A DNA stretch of 64,000 nt from assembly GCA_025559845.1 (NCBI GenBank), contig CP048469.1:2108001-2172000 (forward strand), written 5' to 3'. The notes beneath the pieces are model-generated. The model was given only the letters and a program-made list of their open reading frames with translations, was not told where the DNA came from and did not search any database. Below are positions 1-8,607 of this stretch, one piece after another (position 1 is the first letter of the stretch; every line of letters begins with the position of its first letter). Both the position numbers and the translations under genes were made by a program. The stretch comes from Agrobacterium tumefaciens. GTDB taxonomy: Bacteria > Pseudomonadota > Alphaproteobacteria > Rhizobiales > Rhizobiaceae.

Positions 1-2
1 CG

Positions 3-371
3 CTGGATCTGAGCAGCGGCGAGAATCAGCTGTTCGGCACGCAGGCGATCGATAAGCGCCACTTCACCGCGTTCGCCCAGCAGCACAGCGCCGCCGCCGC
101 CGCACCCCTGGCCGATGCCGAACAGGTCAGGATGATGAACGCGATGCGCTACATCGGTGCGCCCGGCACGGCCACGTCGCGGCACTGGCGCATCCGTCAT
201 GGCACCAGGGACCGCGACACTTCACTTGCCGTGCCGGCCATCCTGGCCACGACGCTCCTGAATAAGGGCTACGACGTCGATTTCGCCTTGGCATGGGACC
301 GTCCCCATAGCGGCGATTACGACATGGATGCCCTGTTCGCCTGGATGGAGCGCATCACGCCCGTGAAGTAA
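3..371 (+). CDS. Tannase (subtype B) / feruloyl-esterase-like hydrolase, C-terminal fragment
   Basis: The reading frame is open from base 3 to the TAA at 369-371, so this is the last ~122 residues of a gene that begins before the window. The C-terminus contains HGTRDRDTSLAVP and, further on, PHSGDYDMD followed by an LFAWM tail. This matches the end of Lactobacillus-type tannases, where the Asp and His of these two motifs complete the Ser-Asp-His triad of an alpha/beta hydrolase. Tannases split galloyl esters of hydrolysable tannins to gallic acid. The nucleophile serine would lie outside the window, so activity cannot be judged. The pirins, monooxygenase and efflux pump that follow fit a role in dealing with plant phenolics, which is inference. 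A related carboxylesterase of another specificity is the main alternative. Confidence 0.7.
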   Translation: MDLSSGENQLFGTQAIDKRHFTAFAQQHSAAAAAPLADAEQVRMMNAMRYIGAPGTATSRHWRIRHGTRDRDTSLAVPAILATTLLNKGYDVDFALAWDRPHSGDYDMDALFAWMERITPVK

Positions 372-389
372 GGCTCGCAGTAGGGTCAA

Positions 390-1145
390 TTATCTGGACA
401 GTACATTGCCGCTGAACATGCCGCCTCTGAACACAGCGGCGGCAGGATCGGTGGTAAAAAGTACCAGGTCGGTATCCTCACCAGCGTCAACATCATATTC
501 CTTATCGTCGCGGATAAGGACGCTTTCTCCATTTTTCAGTCTCTGGTTACCGAGGGTTGCACTGCCCTGAAAGACGTATAGCAGCCTCACTACACCGGGG
601 GTGGGGATCGTCGGCAATGCCAGACGATTTCCCTTATGAAGTCGGACATCATGCAGCCAGGCCTGGGCGCGGAAAACCAGAGGCGCGAATGAAGGGCCTG
701 CAATCAGCCGCCAGCTATTTTCGCTGAAGGCCGAACTGAAGTCGTGAAACTGCACTTGAGGTGCGAGATCCGGTTCGGATGGTCGGACAAATATCTGCAG
801 ACATTGCATTGCATCGGTTTCACCGATGACCCGCTCTTCATGCTGGAACGTATGTCCGGCATTCATCAACATAAGACGTGTATTGGATACTTCTTCCGTA
901 TTGCCCACCGTGTCCAGATGAAGCATCTTTCCTGCGCGCACATAGGTCAGTATTTCGTCATCCCGATGAGGATGCATGGCAATGACCGTACCCGGCTGAA
1001 TAAAGGCATGGTCAATTCGGCCGATCGCGCCGATACCGCTGTCGCCTGAGTTTTCAGCCATACCCGGCCAGAGTATTTCAATGCCAAATCCCCCTGAACC
1101 ATGCTTGTGCTTCAGGCTACGGTCGATCTTGATCATTTCGGTCAT
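390..1145 (-). CDS. Pirin family protein (bicupin, quercetinase-like)
   Basis: About 251 residues. Pirins of the YhaK/YhhW type are two-domain cupins with one metal site in the N-terminal cupin; some oxidise quercetin, others act in stress responses. Visible here are the first cupin metal motif (HPHRDDEILTYV, with later LMNAGHTFQHEER) and a second, metal-less barrel in the C-terminal half. The start is set at 1145 because a GGAGAG ribosome site lies a few bases upstream; the longer frame to 1193 would add 16 residues without a comparable site. It lies downstream of the SDR on the same strand (131 bp gap) and probably shares its transcript. It is a distant paralogue of the pirin at 2477-3211 on the other strand. 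Confidence 0.8.
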   Translation of the reverse strand: MTEMIKIDRSLKHKHGSGGFGIEILWPGMAENSGDSGIGAIGRIDHAFIQPGTVIAMHPHRDDEILTYVRAGKMLHLDTVGNTEEVSNTRLMLMNAGHTFQHEERVIGETDAMQCLQIFVRPSEPDLAPQVQFHDFSSAFSENSWRLIAGPSFAPLVFRAQAWLHDVRLHKGNRLALPTIPTPGVVRLLYVFQGSATLGNQRLKNGESVLIRDDKEYDVDAGEDTDLVLFTTDPAAAVFRGGMFSGNVLSR

Positions 1146-1275
1146 ATGTATCTCTCCAGCCAGAGCATCTCTGATGCTCTGGCGCACGTTCATGTTGATG
1201 AACCGTTTGCTACGCCTGTCGACGCATCACCCTGCGATGCTCTTAAAGCATCTTTATCCAGTGCCCAGTGCTCCA

Positions 1276-2004
1276 TTACCAGTGTTCACGGTAAGGTCTG
1301 ACTTCAGTTTCAAAGCTCCAACCCTGGCGCGACTGGGTGGTCAGGCTGTAAGCCGCTTCGGCCACGGCGGCCGGGGAGACGAATTCATCGGCGGCCTTGT
1401 CGGGCATTTTTTCCCGCGTCGCAGGAAGATCCACAATGCCATCGATGATAAGCAGCGAAACATGAATGCCTGCCGGCCAGAGTTTACGCGCCATGGATTC
1501 AGCCAGACTGCGCTGTGCGGCTTTAGCTGGTGCAAATGCGGCCGTATTTGCGCCTCCACGGCGCGACGCGGTCGCCCCGATGAACAGGATATTGCCTTTC
1601 CCACGAGCTTTCATTGCCGGGATAACCTGTTTGGAACACAGCAACGCGCCGAATGCGTTGACCCGCCAGGCTGATTCAAATTGTTCCGGCGTAATCATTT
1701 CAATGTCGGAAAGCGCGCCCGAGCCGGCATTGAACAACAATACCTCCGTCTCACCCAGCTCCGTCCGTATCGCGTTAAACGCTGCCGCGACAGAGTTGGC
1801 GTCTCCTACATCGCAGGCATAAGCGCGAGCATGGGCGATTTGGGCAGCAAGCCCCTGGGTTCGCTCCAGATTGCGCGCAAGCAATGCGACGGCATAGCCC
1901 GCTTCGGCAAAACGCTGAGCCAGTGCCTGGCCATTGCCTTCCCCGGCACCGGCAATGACGGCGACAGGGCGGTTTACAGTGCTGGATAATGTGTTCTCTG
2001 TCAT
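1276..2004 (-). CDS. SDR family oxidoreductase, atypical active site
   Basis: 242 residues with a Rossmann fold. The N-terminal GAGEGNG is the dinucleotide-binding glycine motif and LLFNAGSG the NAG structural motif. The canonical catalytic YxxxK is replaced by FAPAK (Phe for Tyr), and the usual Ser 13 residues upstream is not obvious (GATASRRGG region). A group of bacterial SDRs with GATAS...AAF..AK shares this pattern, so it is probably a family trait rather than a damaged gene, but standard alcohol/ketone chemistry is uncertain. Co-oriented with and upstream of the pirin at 390-1145. The substrate is unknown. Confidence 0.8.
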   Translation of the reverse strand: MTENTLSSTVNRPVAVIAGAGEGNGQALAQRFAEAGYAVALLARNLERTQGLAAQIAHARAYACDVGDANSVAAAFNAIRTELGETEVLLFNAGSGALSDIEMITPEQFESAWRVNAFGALLCSKQVIPAMKARGKGNILFIGATASRRGGANTAAFAPAKAAQRSLAESMARKLWPAGIHVSLLIIDGIVDLPATREKMPDKAADEFVSPAAVAEAAYSLTTQSRQGWSFETEVRPYREHW

Positions 2005-2476
2005 TATGGTCGCTTCCGTATAATTACTGTTCCATAGATAAAAACACCATGATCCGAAAGATGTCCGGATTGTTCCAGCTAGATTATGACTTAATAAGTA
2101 TCGGCGTGCTCAAAAAAAATGGAATTGATTATTCCACATTTGGCGCAGCCTTGCGGTGGTTGCCGAATACAAGATCTTCTTCGTTGCTTCATAAACAGAG
2201 GTCAACTCCCCCCTGAACGGCGATCTGGTACCTTGATGATTTCGGCTATCGCTGTAACAACGGTGGCTGCTTGCAGGATCAGAAATTAGATTTGCGTGCG
2301 TTTCGCAGATCCAGCAATCAAGATTCGTCATTTCTGCATCAAGGAGACGACAAAATGTCTTTTTTATGCATTATATAACAGTGTATAGATAATTAATTAC
2401 GGGCGAAAGGAACTGAAATCATAGATAACCTTTCGATACGTATTAAGTAAAATGAGAATACTACTGGAAATTGGAT
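2005..2476. other. AT-rich divergent promoter region between SDR and pirin
   Basis: About 470 bp between two divergently transcribed genes. It is clearly more AT-rich than the flanking genes, with long A/T runs near 2100-2120 and 2340-2400 (tataacagtg, taattaatta). Short frames in it have no ribosome site or recognisable protein character. It should hold the promoters of both transcription units and perhaps an operator, but I could not define one. Confidence 0.5.
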
Positions 2477-3211
2477 ATGAATATTTTACGTGCGGATCCC
2501 GCATCAGCATTTGAATATGGTCCTTTCAGGATCCGGCGCATTCGCCCGGGCAGGATTGAGTCAGGAAAAAATGGCAGCGCTTTTGGTGCAATCGGAGTGA
2601 TCGATCATGTCAACCTTGATCCGGGGGCGCTTATCAAGATGCATGAGGAGTCCAACGATGAAATCCTGAGCTATATATGGCGCGGCTCAATGATGCATGA
2701 AGGCAGCGACGGCACGAGGATAGCGCTTTCACCCAAGAAACTGATGATGATGAATGCAGGAAAAGGCGTCAGGCATGAAGAATCCACACCGTTTGTCGCT
2801 ACCGAATTACTGCGGGTTTATATCCGTCCCCGCCATGCTGATTTGAAGGCTCGGGTTCAGTTTTTTGATCGTCTGGGAGGGGGCGATCTGAATGAGTGGG
2901 CCTTCCTGGCTGGGCCGGAAGGACAAAATGCTCCGTTGGACATTCGTCAGGACGTTATTGTTTATGATATCAACCTTGAACAAGGTGTTAGCACGGACAT
3001 TCCCTGGCATTCAGGTATGGCTCAGTGGCTCTATGTAATGGATGGGGAGATAAGGATCGATGATTCTGTCCTGGCAAAAGGTGACGCGGCCAGCAGTCGC
3101 GATGAGGGGTTATCTGCGGTGACAGCAAGCAGGAATACCACCCTGTTATGTTTTCTGGTGAACCTGGATTCACAGGGGATCATGGATGGCCTGATCAGCG
3201 GAACAGAGTGA
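2477..3211 (+). CDS. Pirin family protein, second copy
   Basis: About 244 residues, a bicupin of the pirin type. The N-terminal cupin shows GAIGVIDHVN, then HEESNDEILSYIWRG and MMNAGKGVRHEES, the same layout of metal-binding residues as in the pirin at 390-1145 although the sequences differ considerably. The ATG at 2477 is preferred over the upstream TTG at 2471 because a GGA-rich site (around 2466) is correctly spaced from it. It is transcribed alone, divergently from the SDR-pirin pair across an AT-rich spacer. Quercetinase or a redox-regulatory role are both possible; the nearby tannase makes a phenolic substrate plausible. Confidence 0.8.
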   Translation: MNILRADPASAFEYGPFRIRRIRPGRIESGKNGSAFGAIGVIDHVNLDPGALIKMHEESNDEILSYIWRGSMMHEGSDGTRIALSPKKLMMMNAGKGVRHEESTPFVATELLRVYIRPRHADLKARVQFFDRLGGGDLNEWAFLAGPEGQNAPLDIRQDVIVYDINLEQGVSTDIPWHSGMAQWLYVMDGEIRIDDSVLAKGDAASSRDEGLSAVTASRNTTLLCFLVNLDSQGIMDGLISGTE

Positions 3212-3408
3212 AAGCTAAGGCTCAAAGGTCGACAGAATAAAACTGAATTAATAATAAGTTACCCGGCGTGGCTGTCCGAAATTCATATCATTTGCAGCAG
3301 GCCACGGGCAAATTCCTGTTCCAAACCCACTGAACGGGCCCTTTGTAAATCCATTGGGACGCACAAAGGGCGCAGCGGGTGCATGGAAGCGGTTCGGTCA
3401 CGCGATTG

Positions 3409-4566
3409 TCATGTATGCCCCGGCAAACCTGAACTGTTGGATTGAGCGTAGCGGCGATATTCGGCGCTGATCCGGCTTGAATGCGTAACCAGCCCGCGAA
3501 CATAAGGCAGTCGCGCCGCCTCATAGCGAGCGAGTGCCGTAGCGATGGGCTCAGATGTTTCCCGGCAAGCCAGTATCTGGGCCAGCACCGCAGCATCTTC
3601 CACCCCGGTCAAATAACCCCGCCCGGTCATTGGCGAGACGACGTGGGCAGCATCGCCCACAACAGCCAATGCGCCGCGCGCCAGACGCGAGGGTCTATAC
3701 TCGGAGATAGGGGCTCCACTCAATACCTCGGTCGAACTCACGCCGGCCACAACCGCCTCCGCCCATTCGGCAGGCCATATCCGTGGTGCAACCGCGGCCA
3801 GTTCTTGCCTGAGCGCTCCATCGATTGTCCCACGTCCGAGGGTGCCGACAATGTGGTCATCCCCTGTCAGGCAACCGGTGCGGCGCAGCAGTTCGTCCCG
3901 ATGTGCGTCAAACCAGGCGAAGGTGATCTGGCGTCGCCCGGCTTCCAGCGAGCCGTCGCGGCCGGGAAGCGCCGCTGCAACCAGCCGATAGCCTTCCAAG
4001 AATTCGATCCACAGTCCCCCATCCGATGGCCAGGGAACCGGATGCGTCAGCGCCCGTTCCTCGATCAGCCCGCGCCACACCAGATAGCCGGCATAGCGGG
4101 CGAACGGGTCTTCCGGCGCGATTGCGCGCCGTACGACGCTGCGGTAGCCGTCGGCACCAATCACCGCAGCGGCAATTCGCTCGCTGCCATCGGCAAAAGT
4201 GACACGCGCGCAGTCGCCGAGGTCCATGAGCGAGGCGACGGCCCGGCCCTCTTCCACAACAATGCCGGGGGTTGCGGCGACGCGACCGCGCAGCCAGGCG
4301 TAGAGCGCTGGCCAGGTCGTCAGCTCACGATAGGCAGGCACCACAGGCAAAACGGGTTGCGTACGCGGATCGTAGCCCACCGTTGCGGCGACCACATCCA
4401 GATCGATGCTGAGGCTGTCGCCGCCGTGGACGTGCCCGGTTGTGCGTTCGATGATGCGAACGGGGACATTCCGCCTCGCACAGGCCAGTGCCAGCGTCAA
4501 CCCAGCCAGCGAGCCGCCGATAATGGTGATTTCCGAAGAGACGGTCGTTGTGGTGTCAGTGTTCAT
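3409..4566 (-). CDS. FAD-dependent monooxygenase (group A aromatic hydroxylase-like)
   Basis: 385 residues. The N-terminal IIGGSLAGLTLALA is the GxGxxG-type FAD ADP-binding motif; the mid-protein VIGADGYRSVVR carries the DG motif and VVGDAAHVVSPMTGRG the GD motif that binds the ribityl chain. These three mark class A flavoprotein hydroxylases, close to the 2,6-dihydroxypyridine 3-monooxygenase type. Such enzymes use NAD(P)H and O2 to hydroxylate aromatic rings. Its start overlaps the stop of the upstream MFS gene by 4 bases, so the two are translationally coupled; a pump and a modifying enzyme in one unit suggest detoxification. The substrate is unknown. Confidence 0.8.
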   Translation of the reverse strand: MNTDTTTTVSSEITIIGGSLAGLTLALACARRNVPVRIIERTTGHVHGGDSLSIDLDVVAATVGYDPRTQPVLPVVPAYRELTTWPALYAWLRGRVAATPGIVVEEGRAVASLMDLGDCARVTFADGSERIAAAVIGADGYRSVVRRAIAPEDPFARYAGYLVWRGLIEERALTHPVPWPSDGGLWIEFLEGYRLVAAALPGRDGSLEAGRRQITFAWFDAHRDELLRRTGCLTGDDHIVGTLGRGTIDGALRQELAAVAPRIWPAEWAEAVVAGVSSTEVLSGAPISEYRPSRLARGALAVVGDAAHVVSPMTGRGYLTGVEDAAVLAQILACRETSEPIATALARYEAARLPYVRGLVTHSSRISAEYRRYAQSNSSGLPGHT

Positions 4567-5747
4567 GGACGTTGCCTGTTATCCACCGGCGCGGAGGAGG
4601 AGCGACCCGCTCCGCCGCTGAGCATCAGCAGGACAGCCAGCCCGAGCCCTGCCGTCACCGCTCCGGCCACGGCGACGAATGGGTAGGCAAGCCCTGCCGC
4701 GATGACAGCGCCGCCCAGCGCCGCGCCGACCGCGTTGCCGAGATTGAAGGCGCCGATGTTCACCGAGGAAGCCAGGCTCGGCGCACCTTGCGCCGCGGTC
4801 ATGACGCGCATCTGCAGGGGAGGCATCACGGCGAAACTGGCCACGCCCCACAGGAACACAAGTACGGCAGTCGGCACACTGTGGCGCATGAAGATGGCGA
4901 AGAGCACCAGAGTGATCACAAGCGCGGCAAGCGAGATCGCAAGCGTCCGGTCCGGATAGCGGTCCGTGAACTTGCCGCCGAGCCAGTTTCCGACCGTGAG
5001 GCCGACGCCATAGGTGACGAGCATGGTCGTCACGAAAGTAGTCGAGGCCTCCGTTTCGATCCGCAGCATGGGAACGATATAGGTGAAGACCGTGAACATG
5101 GCGCTTGAACTCAGCACAGTCAGCCCGAGCGCGATCCCGACCGGGCGGCTCGCCAGCACACGCAGTTCGGCATAGGCGTTGCCCGCGGGCGGAGCCGGCA
5201 TAGCCGGCAGTGTTTTCCACAGCGCCGCCATCGTGAAAACGCCGATCCCGGTGATTCCCCAGAACGCGGCGCGCCAGCCCAGCACTTCTCCCGTCCAGGT
5301 CGCCAGGGGCACGCCCACCACGTTGGCGATCGTCAGCCCCATGAACATGGCCGAGATTGCCGCCGCCCGGCGATGGGGGGGCGCGAGGTCGGCCGCCACG
5401 ACGGAACCGACGCCGAAAAACGCGCCGTGATTGAGCGAAGTGATCACCCTGGCCATCAGGAGCATGCCATAGCTGCCGGAAACCGCGGCGAGCAGGTTGC
5501 CAAACGTGAAGATCGCGGCTAGCCCGATCAGGAGCGTGCGCCTGGGGAGGCGGCGGGTCGTCAGCGCCATGAGAGGCGCACCAATCATCACGCCCAGGGC
5601 GTAGACGCTGATCAGGATGCCTGCCGTGGGAATGGAAACACCGAGATCATGGGCGATCAGGGGTAGCATGCCCATCGGGGCGAACTCGGTGACGCCAATG
5701 CCGAAGGCACCTGCGGCCAGCGCGAGAAGGGGGAGATTTAATTTCAT
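4563..5747 (-). CDS. MFS transporter, AraJ/YdhP-like (DHA1 drug:H+ antiporter)
   Basis: About 394 residues with 12 hydrophobic segments. The N-terminus (LPLLALAAGAFGIGVTEF) and the internal LPRRTLL loop, SLNHGAFFG and VNIGAFNLGNA stretches closely resemble E. coli YdhP. The start at 5747 is chosen because AGGAAAAG stands just upstream; the longer frame to 5816 adds 23 polar residues before the first membrane helix. The family exports small organic compounds from the inner membrane. It follows the EmrB-like gene after a 105-bp gap and overlaps the FAD monooxygenase by 4 bases, so it may be the last part of the efflux operon or a separate two-gene unit. Confidence 0.85.
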   Translation of the reverse strand: MKLNLPLLALAAGAFGIGVTEFAPMGMLPLIAHDLGVSIPTAGILISVYALGVMIGAPLMALTTRRLPRRTLLIGLAAIFTFGNLLAAVSGSYGMLLMARVITSLNHGAFFGVGSVVAADLAPPHRRAAAISAMFMGLTIANVVGVPLATWTGEVLGWRAAFWGITGIGVFTMAALWKTLPAMPAPPAGNAYAELRVLASRPVGIALGLTVLSSSAMFTVFTYIVPMLRIETEASTTFVTTMLVTYGVGLTVGNWLGGKFTDRYPDRTLAISLAALVITLVLFAIFMRHSVPTAVLVFLWGVASFAVMPPLQMRVMTAAQGAPSLASSVNIGAFNLGNAVGAALGGAVIAAGLAYPFVAVAGAVTAGLGLAVLLMLSGGAGRSSSAPVDNRQRP

Positions 5748-5852
5748 ATGACTTTTCCTGTTATATCCACCCCGAGTGGTCATGGACGATATTTGGGCGC
5801 CTCTTGTGCAAAGCACCCGTGTGAAACACTTGCAGAAACAACGACAATCCCT

Positions 5853-7373
5853 TCACTGGAACACCTTTTGCAGGACGGAAAGCACCGCGGCACTCACGGC
5901 GATCCAGATCACAATCCAGAAAAACTCTATCCCCGCCATCAGGGAAGCCTGCTGGCTGATTTGCTGGGCGACCTGTGCCATGGCCATCTGGGTGGCCTGC
6001 CCAGCTTCATGGGACAAAGAAAAGAACTGGCTGAGTTGCTGCAGTTGTTGCGTGAAGATGGGGTCTTCATGAGTCAGCCTGATATTTAAAGCGCCGTATT
6101 GGACCGTGCTTCTCCATTGCAGGAAGATAGTCGCAATGCTGGTGCCCGCCGCCATTGCGATCTGCCCGAGCATATTCTTGACCTGCTGCGCATGGGCGAA
6201 CAGCACATCCTCATGTCCGACATCGCGGAAGGTCTGCATCGCGGTGGTCGCCAGCACCAGCATGACAAAGCAGCCGTTGAGCGCGAGCGCCGGCAGGATG
6301 TGCAGCCACATATCGGCGACTGGCGTCAGCGAGGACAACAGCCAGCCGAAGGCCGCCAGCGAAAGAAACCCCAGGACGAAGAACTTCTTCGGCGCCGGGT
6401 ATCTGGGCAGCACGCGCATCATCACCAGCCAGGTCAGCAGCGACGCGGAGAGTCCCAGAGCTTGGAACTTGCCGATGGTTTCCCAGGAATAGCCCAGGCC
6501 GCTTTGCAGGAAGAACGGCAGGATGTAGTTGTTGGAACCCAGGATAAGGTAGCTGAAAGAAAACATACCCACGCCCAGGACATAGCGCGGCGTCATCAGT
6601 TCGCGGATCTTCAGTAACGGGCGCTCATGGTTATGTTCAACGTGGAAGTAGGTATAGAGTGCGAACACGGCCAGCGTGGCGAAGACCAGCATAATGCCGG
6701 TGTCGTTATAGAAGTCGTAATAGGACCGCTGCAGGACGTACAGCAGGAAGAACGAGCCGAGAGCCAGTAGCAGCAAGCGTGCGGGGCTGGTCCGTGTGCG
6801 TTCCTGCTCCGGGTGGGGATCTCTGGGCAGGAACCGAATCGAGAGCCCGGCAGCCACCAGCGCGCAGGCGATCAGCACCCAGAACATGGCCTGCCAGGTG
6901 TCGTGTGTGACGGCCAGGGATGCGACCAGCGGCGCAGCCGCGGTGCCGCTGGCCAGGCCCACGGCGAATACCTTGATACCGACGAAGCGGCCGGGTCCGG
7001 GGGGTATGTGATTGACGAGGATACGCGACGTCGTCATGAACGAAGCGCCACCCAGCGCCATCACCACCCGACCGATGGCAAACGTGCTCAGATTGTGACT
7101 CAGGCTGCACAGTAGAGCACCTGCGATGTAAACGATGATCGACCCGATCATGTAGTTGCGCCAGCCGAGGCGTTCGGTCAGCCAGCGCTGCTTGGCGATC
7201 ACGACCACGGCGACGCAGGCGTAGAGCGCTGCGACCAGGCTGTATTCCTCGGGGCTGGCGTCAATCTCCCCGCGGATTGGGACAGAGGCGAAAGCTATCA
7301 TGCCGGTCTGGAGAAACTCCAGGCCGCACAACAGGCAAACCGTCGCCAGAAGTGCGCCGTGTTTTCTGTACAT
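5853..7373 (-). CDS. MFS efflux permease, EmrB/DHA2-like
   Basis: 506 residues, about 14 hydrophobic segments, the normal length and topology of EmrB/FarB-type pumps. It has the typical long C-terminal loop (QQLQQLSQFFSLSHEAG) before the last helix. The gene starts 9 bp after the stop of the HlyD-type adaptor, which follows the outer-membrane factor, so the three make a complete tripartite pump across both membranes. EmrB-type pumps expel hydrophobic weak acids and phenolics such as uncouplers, salicylate and fatty acids. Substrate here is inferred only from context. Confidence 0.85.
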   Translation of the reverse strand: MYRKHGALLATVCLLCGLEFLQTGMIAFASVPIRGEIDASPEEYSLVAALYACVAVVVIAKQRWLTERLGWRNYMIGSIIVYIAGALLCSLSHNLSTFAIGRVVMALGGASFMTTSRILVNHIPPGPGRFVGIKVFAVGLASGTAAAPLVASLAVTHDTWQAMFWVLIACALVAAGLSIRFLPRDPHPEQERTRTSPARLLLLALGSFFLLYVLQRSYYDFYNDTGIMLVFATLAVFALYTYFHVEHNHERPLLKIRELMTPRYVLGVGMFSFSYLILGSNNYILPFFLQSGLGYSWETIGKFQALGLSASLLTWLVMMRVLPRYPAPKKFFVLGFLSLAAFGWLLSSLTPVADMWLHILPALALNGCFVMLVLATTAMQTFRDVGHEDVLFAHAQQVKNMLGQIAMAAGTSIATIFLQWRSTVQYGALNIRLTHEDPIFTQQLQQLSQFFSLSHEAGQATQMAMAQVAQQISQQASLMAGIEFFWIVIWIAVSAAVLSVLQKVFQ

Positions 7374-7382
7374 AAGGCGAAC

Positions 7383-8600
7383 CTATTGCGCGGCCGCGGT
7401 CTGCGGCTGCCCTTCGTTATCCCGGATCACCGCTTCCACAATGGCGTCGGCATCCTGCAACTCATGGTTATAGACTTCGGTCTTGTAGACGAAGCCAGGC
7501 TTGATTTCCTTTGAGATCATCTCGCCGCTGCGATCCTGGGCGTTTACCGACACGCGCATCGACAGCCCTACACGCAGCGGTTGGCGGGCGATCTCCTGCG
7601 GGTCCAGCGCGATCCTGACCGGCACGCGCTGGGTGACCTTGATCCAGTTGCCTGTCGCGTTCTGGGCGGGCAACAAAGCAAAAGCACTGCCGGTTCCGGC
7701 ATCCAGGCCCACGATCTTCCCGTGGTAAACCACGCTACGGCCGTAGATATCAGCGGTCAGTTCGGCCGGCTGGCCTATGCGCAGATGCTCAAGCTGCGAC
7801 TCTTTGAAATTGGCGTTGACCCATAGCTGATCCAACGGGACCACGGACATCAGCGACACACCCGGACTGATACGTTGTCCCAGTTGCACGCTGCGTTTGG
7901 CCACGGTGCCATCCACCGGTGACGGAATGGCCGTGCGGGCCCGCGCTATATACGCATCACGCAGGTTGGTCGCGGCAGCGAGCACATCAGGATGTGTGCG
8001 CAAATCGGTGCCATCGACCATTGCCCGGCGCTGCGCCAGTGACTGATCTACTGCGGTCAGGGCCGCCTGCGCATTCTTGAGCACATCTTCTACATGGCTG
8101 ATCTCCTCGCGTGAGACGGCGCCGCTGGCGGCGAGCCGGGTACGGCGCGCCAGGTCGGTCCTGGCTTTCTGGACATCGTTCTGACGCTGCGCAACCTCGG
8201 CTTCCAACTGCCGGACCTGCGAATATTGCGTCCGGGCCATCCGCGTGGCCTTGGCCAGTTCGGTTCTGGCTCGCTCGAATTGAACTTCCTGGTCGACCGG
8301 ATTGAGCGTGACCAGCGGCGCACCGGCTTTCACATAGTCAGTGTTGTCGGCCCCGATAGCCGTCACGGTGCCGCTGATCTGAGCGGTCACCTGCACGACG
8401 TTGCCGTCCACATAGGCATCCTCGGTCCGCTCGACAGTACCTTGCAAGGTATACCAGGCGACCCCAGCGACCAGGAGCAAGATCACCGCAGCGGTTACCG
8501 CCTGGCCACGTGTCTGAAACGGCAAGGGCGCTTTGCCGTCGTCCGGATGACTGGGCGGCGTTTGTGCCAGACCGGGTTGTGTATTTTGATTCATGTTCAT
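7383..8600 (-). CDS. HlyD/EmrA-family membrane fusion protein
   Basis: About 405 residues. One N-terminal membrane anchor (AVTAAVILLLVAGVAWYTLQ), a lipoyl half-motif (GNVVQVTAQISGTVTAIG), a long alpha-helical hairpin with many Gln/Arg/Glu residues (about 130-230) and a second lipoyl half (AIPSPVDGTVAKRSVQLGQRI) define the adaptor family. The start at 8600 has AAGGAAT just upstream; the frame to 8663 would overlap the previous gene by 56 bp. It bridges the inner-membrane EmrB-like pump and the outer-membrane channel encoded on either side of it. Confidence 0.85.
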   Translation of the reverse strand: MNMNQNTQPGLAQTPPSHPDDGKAPLPFQTRGQAVTAAVILLLVAGVAWYTLQGTVERTEDAYVDGNVVQVTAQISGTVTAIGADNTDYVKAGAPLVTLNPVDQEVQFERARTELAKATRMARTQYSQVRQLEAEVAQRQNDVQKARTDLARRTRLAASGAVSREEISHVEDVLKNAQAALTAVDQSLAQRRAMVDGTDLRTHPDVLAAATNLRDAYIARARTAIPSPVDGTVAKRSVQLGQRISPGVSLMSVVPLDQLWVNANFKESQLEHLRIGQPAELTADIYGRSVVYHGKIVGLDAGTGSAFALLPAQNATGNWIKVTQRVPVRIALDPQEIARQPLRVGLSMRVSVNAQDRSGEMISKEIKPGFVYKTEVYNHELQDADAIVEAVIRDNEGQPQTAAAQ

Positions 8601-8607
8601 GGATTCC

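Noticed and set aside
2110..2331. 73-codon minus-strand frame in the AT-rich spacer
   Set aside because: No ribosome site, no family character, and it sits in a promoter region.
3481..4686. 401-codon frame antisense to the FAD monooxygenase
   Set aside because: Composition rich in Arg/Gly/Pro without domain features; the opposite strand carries a complete, recognisable flavoprotein.
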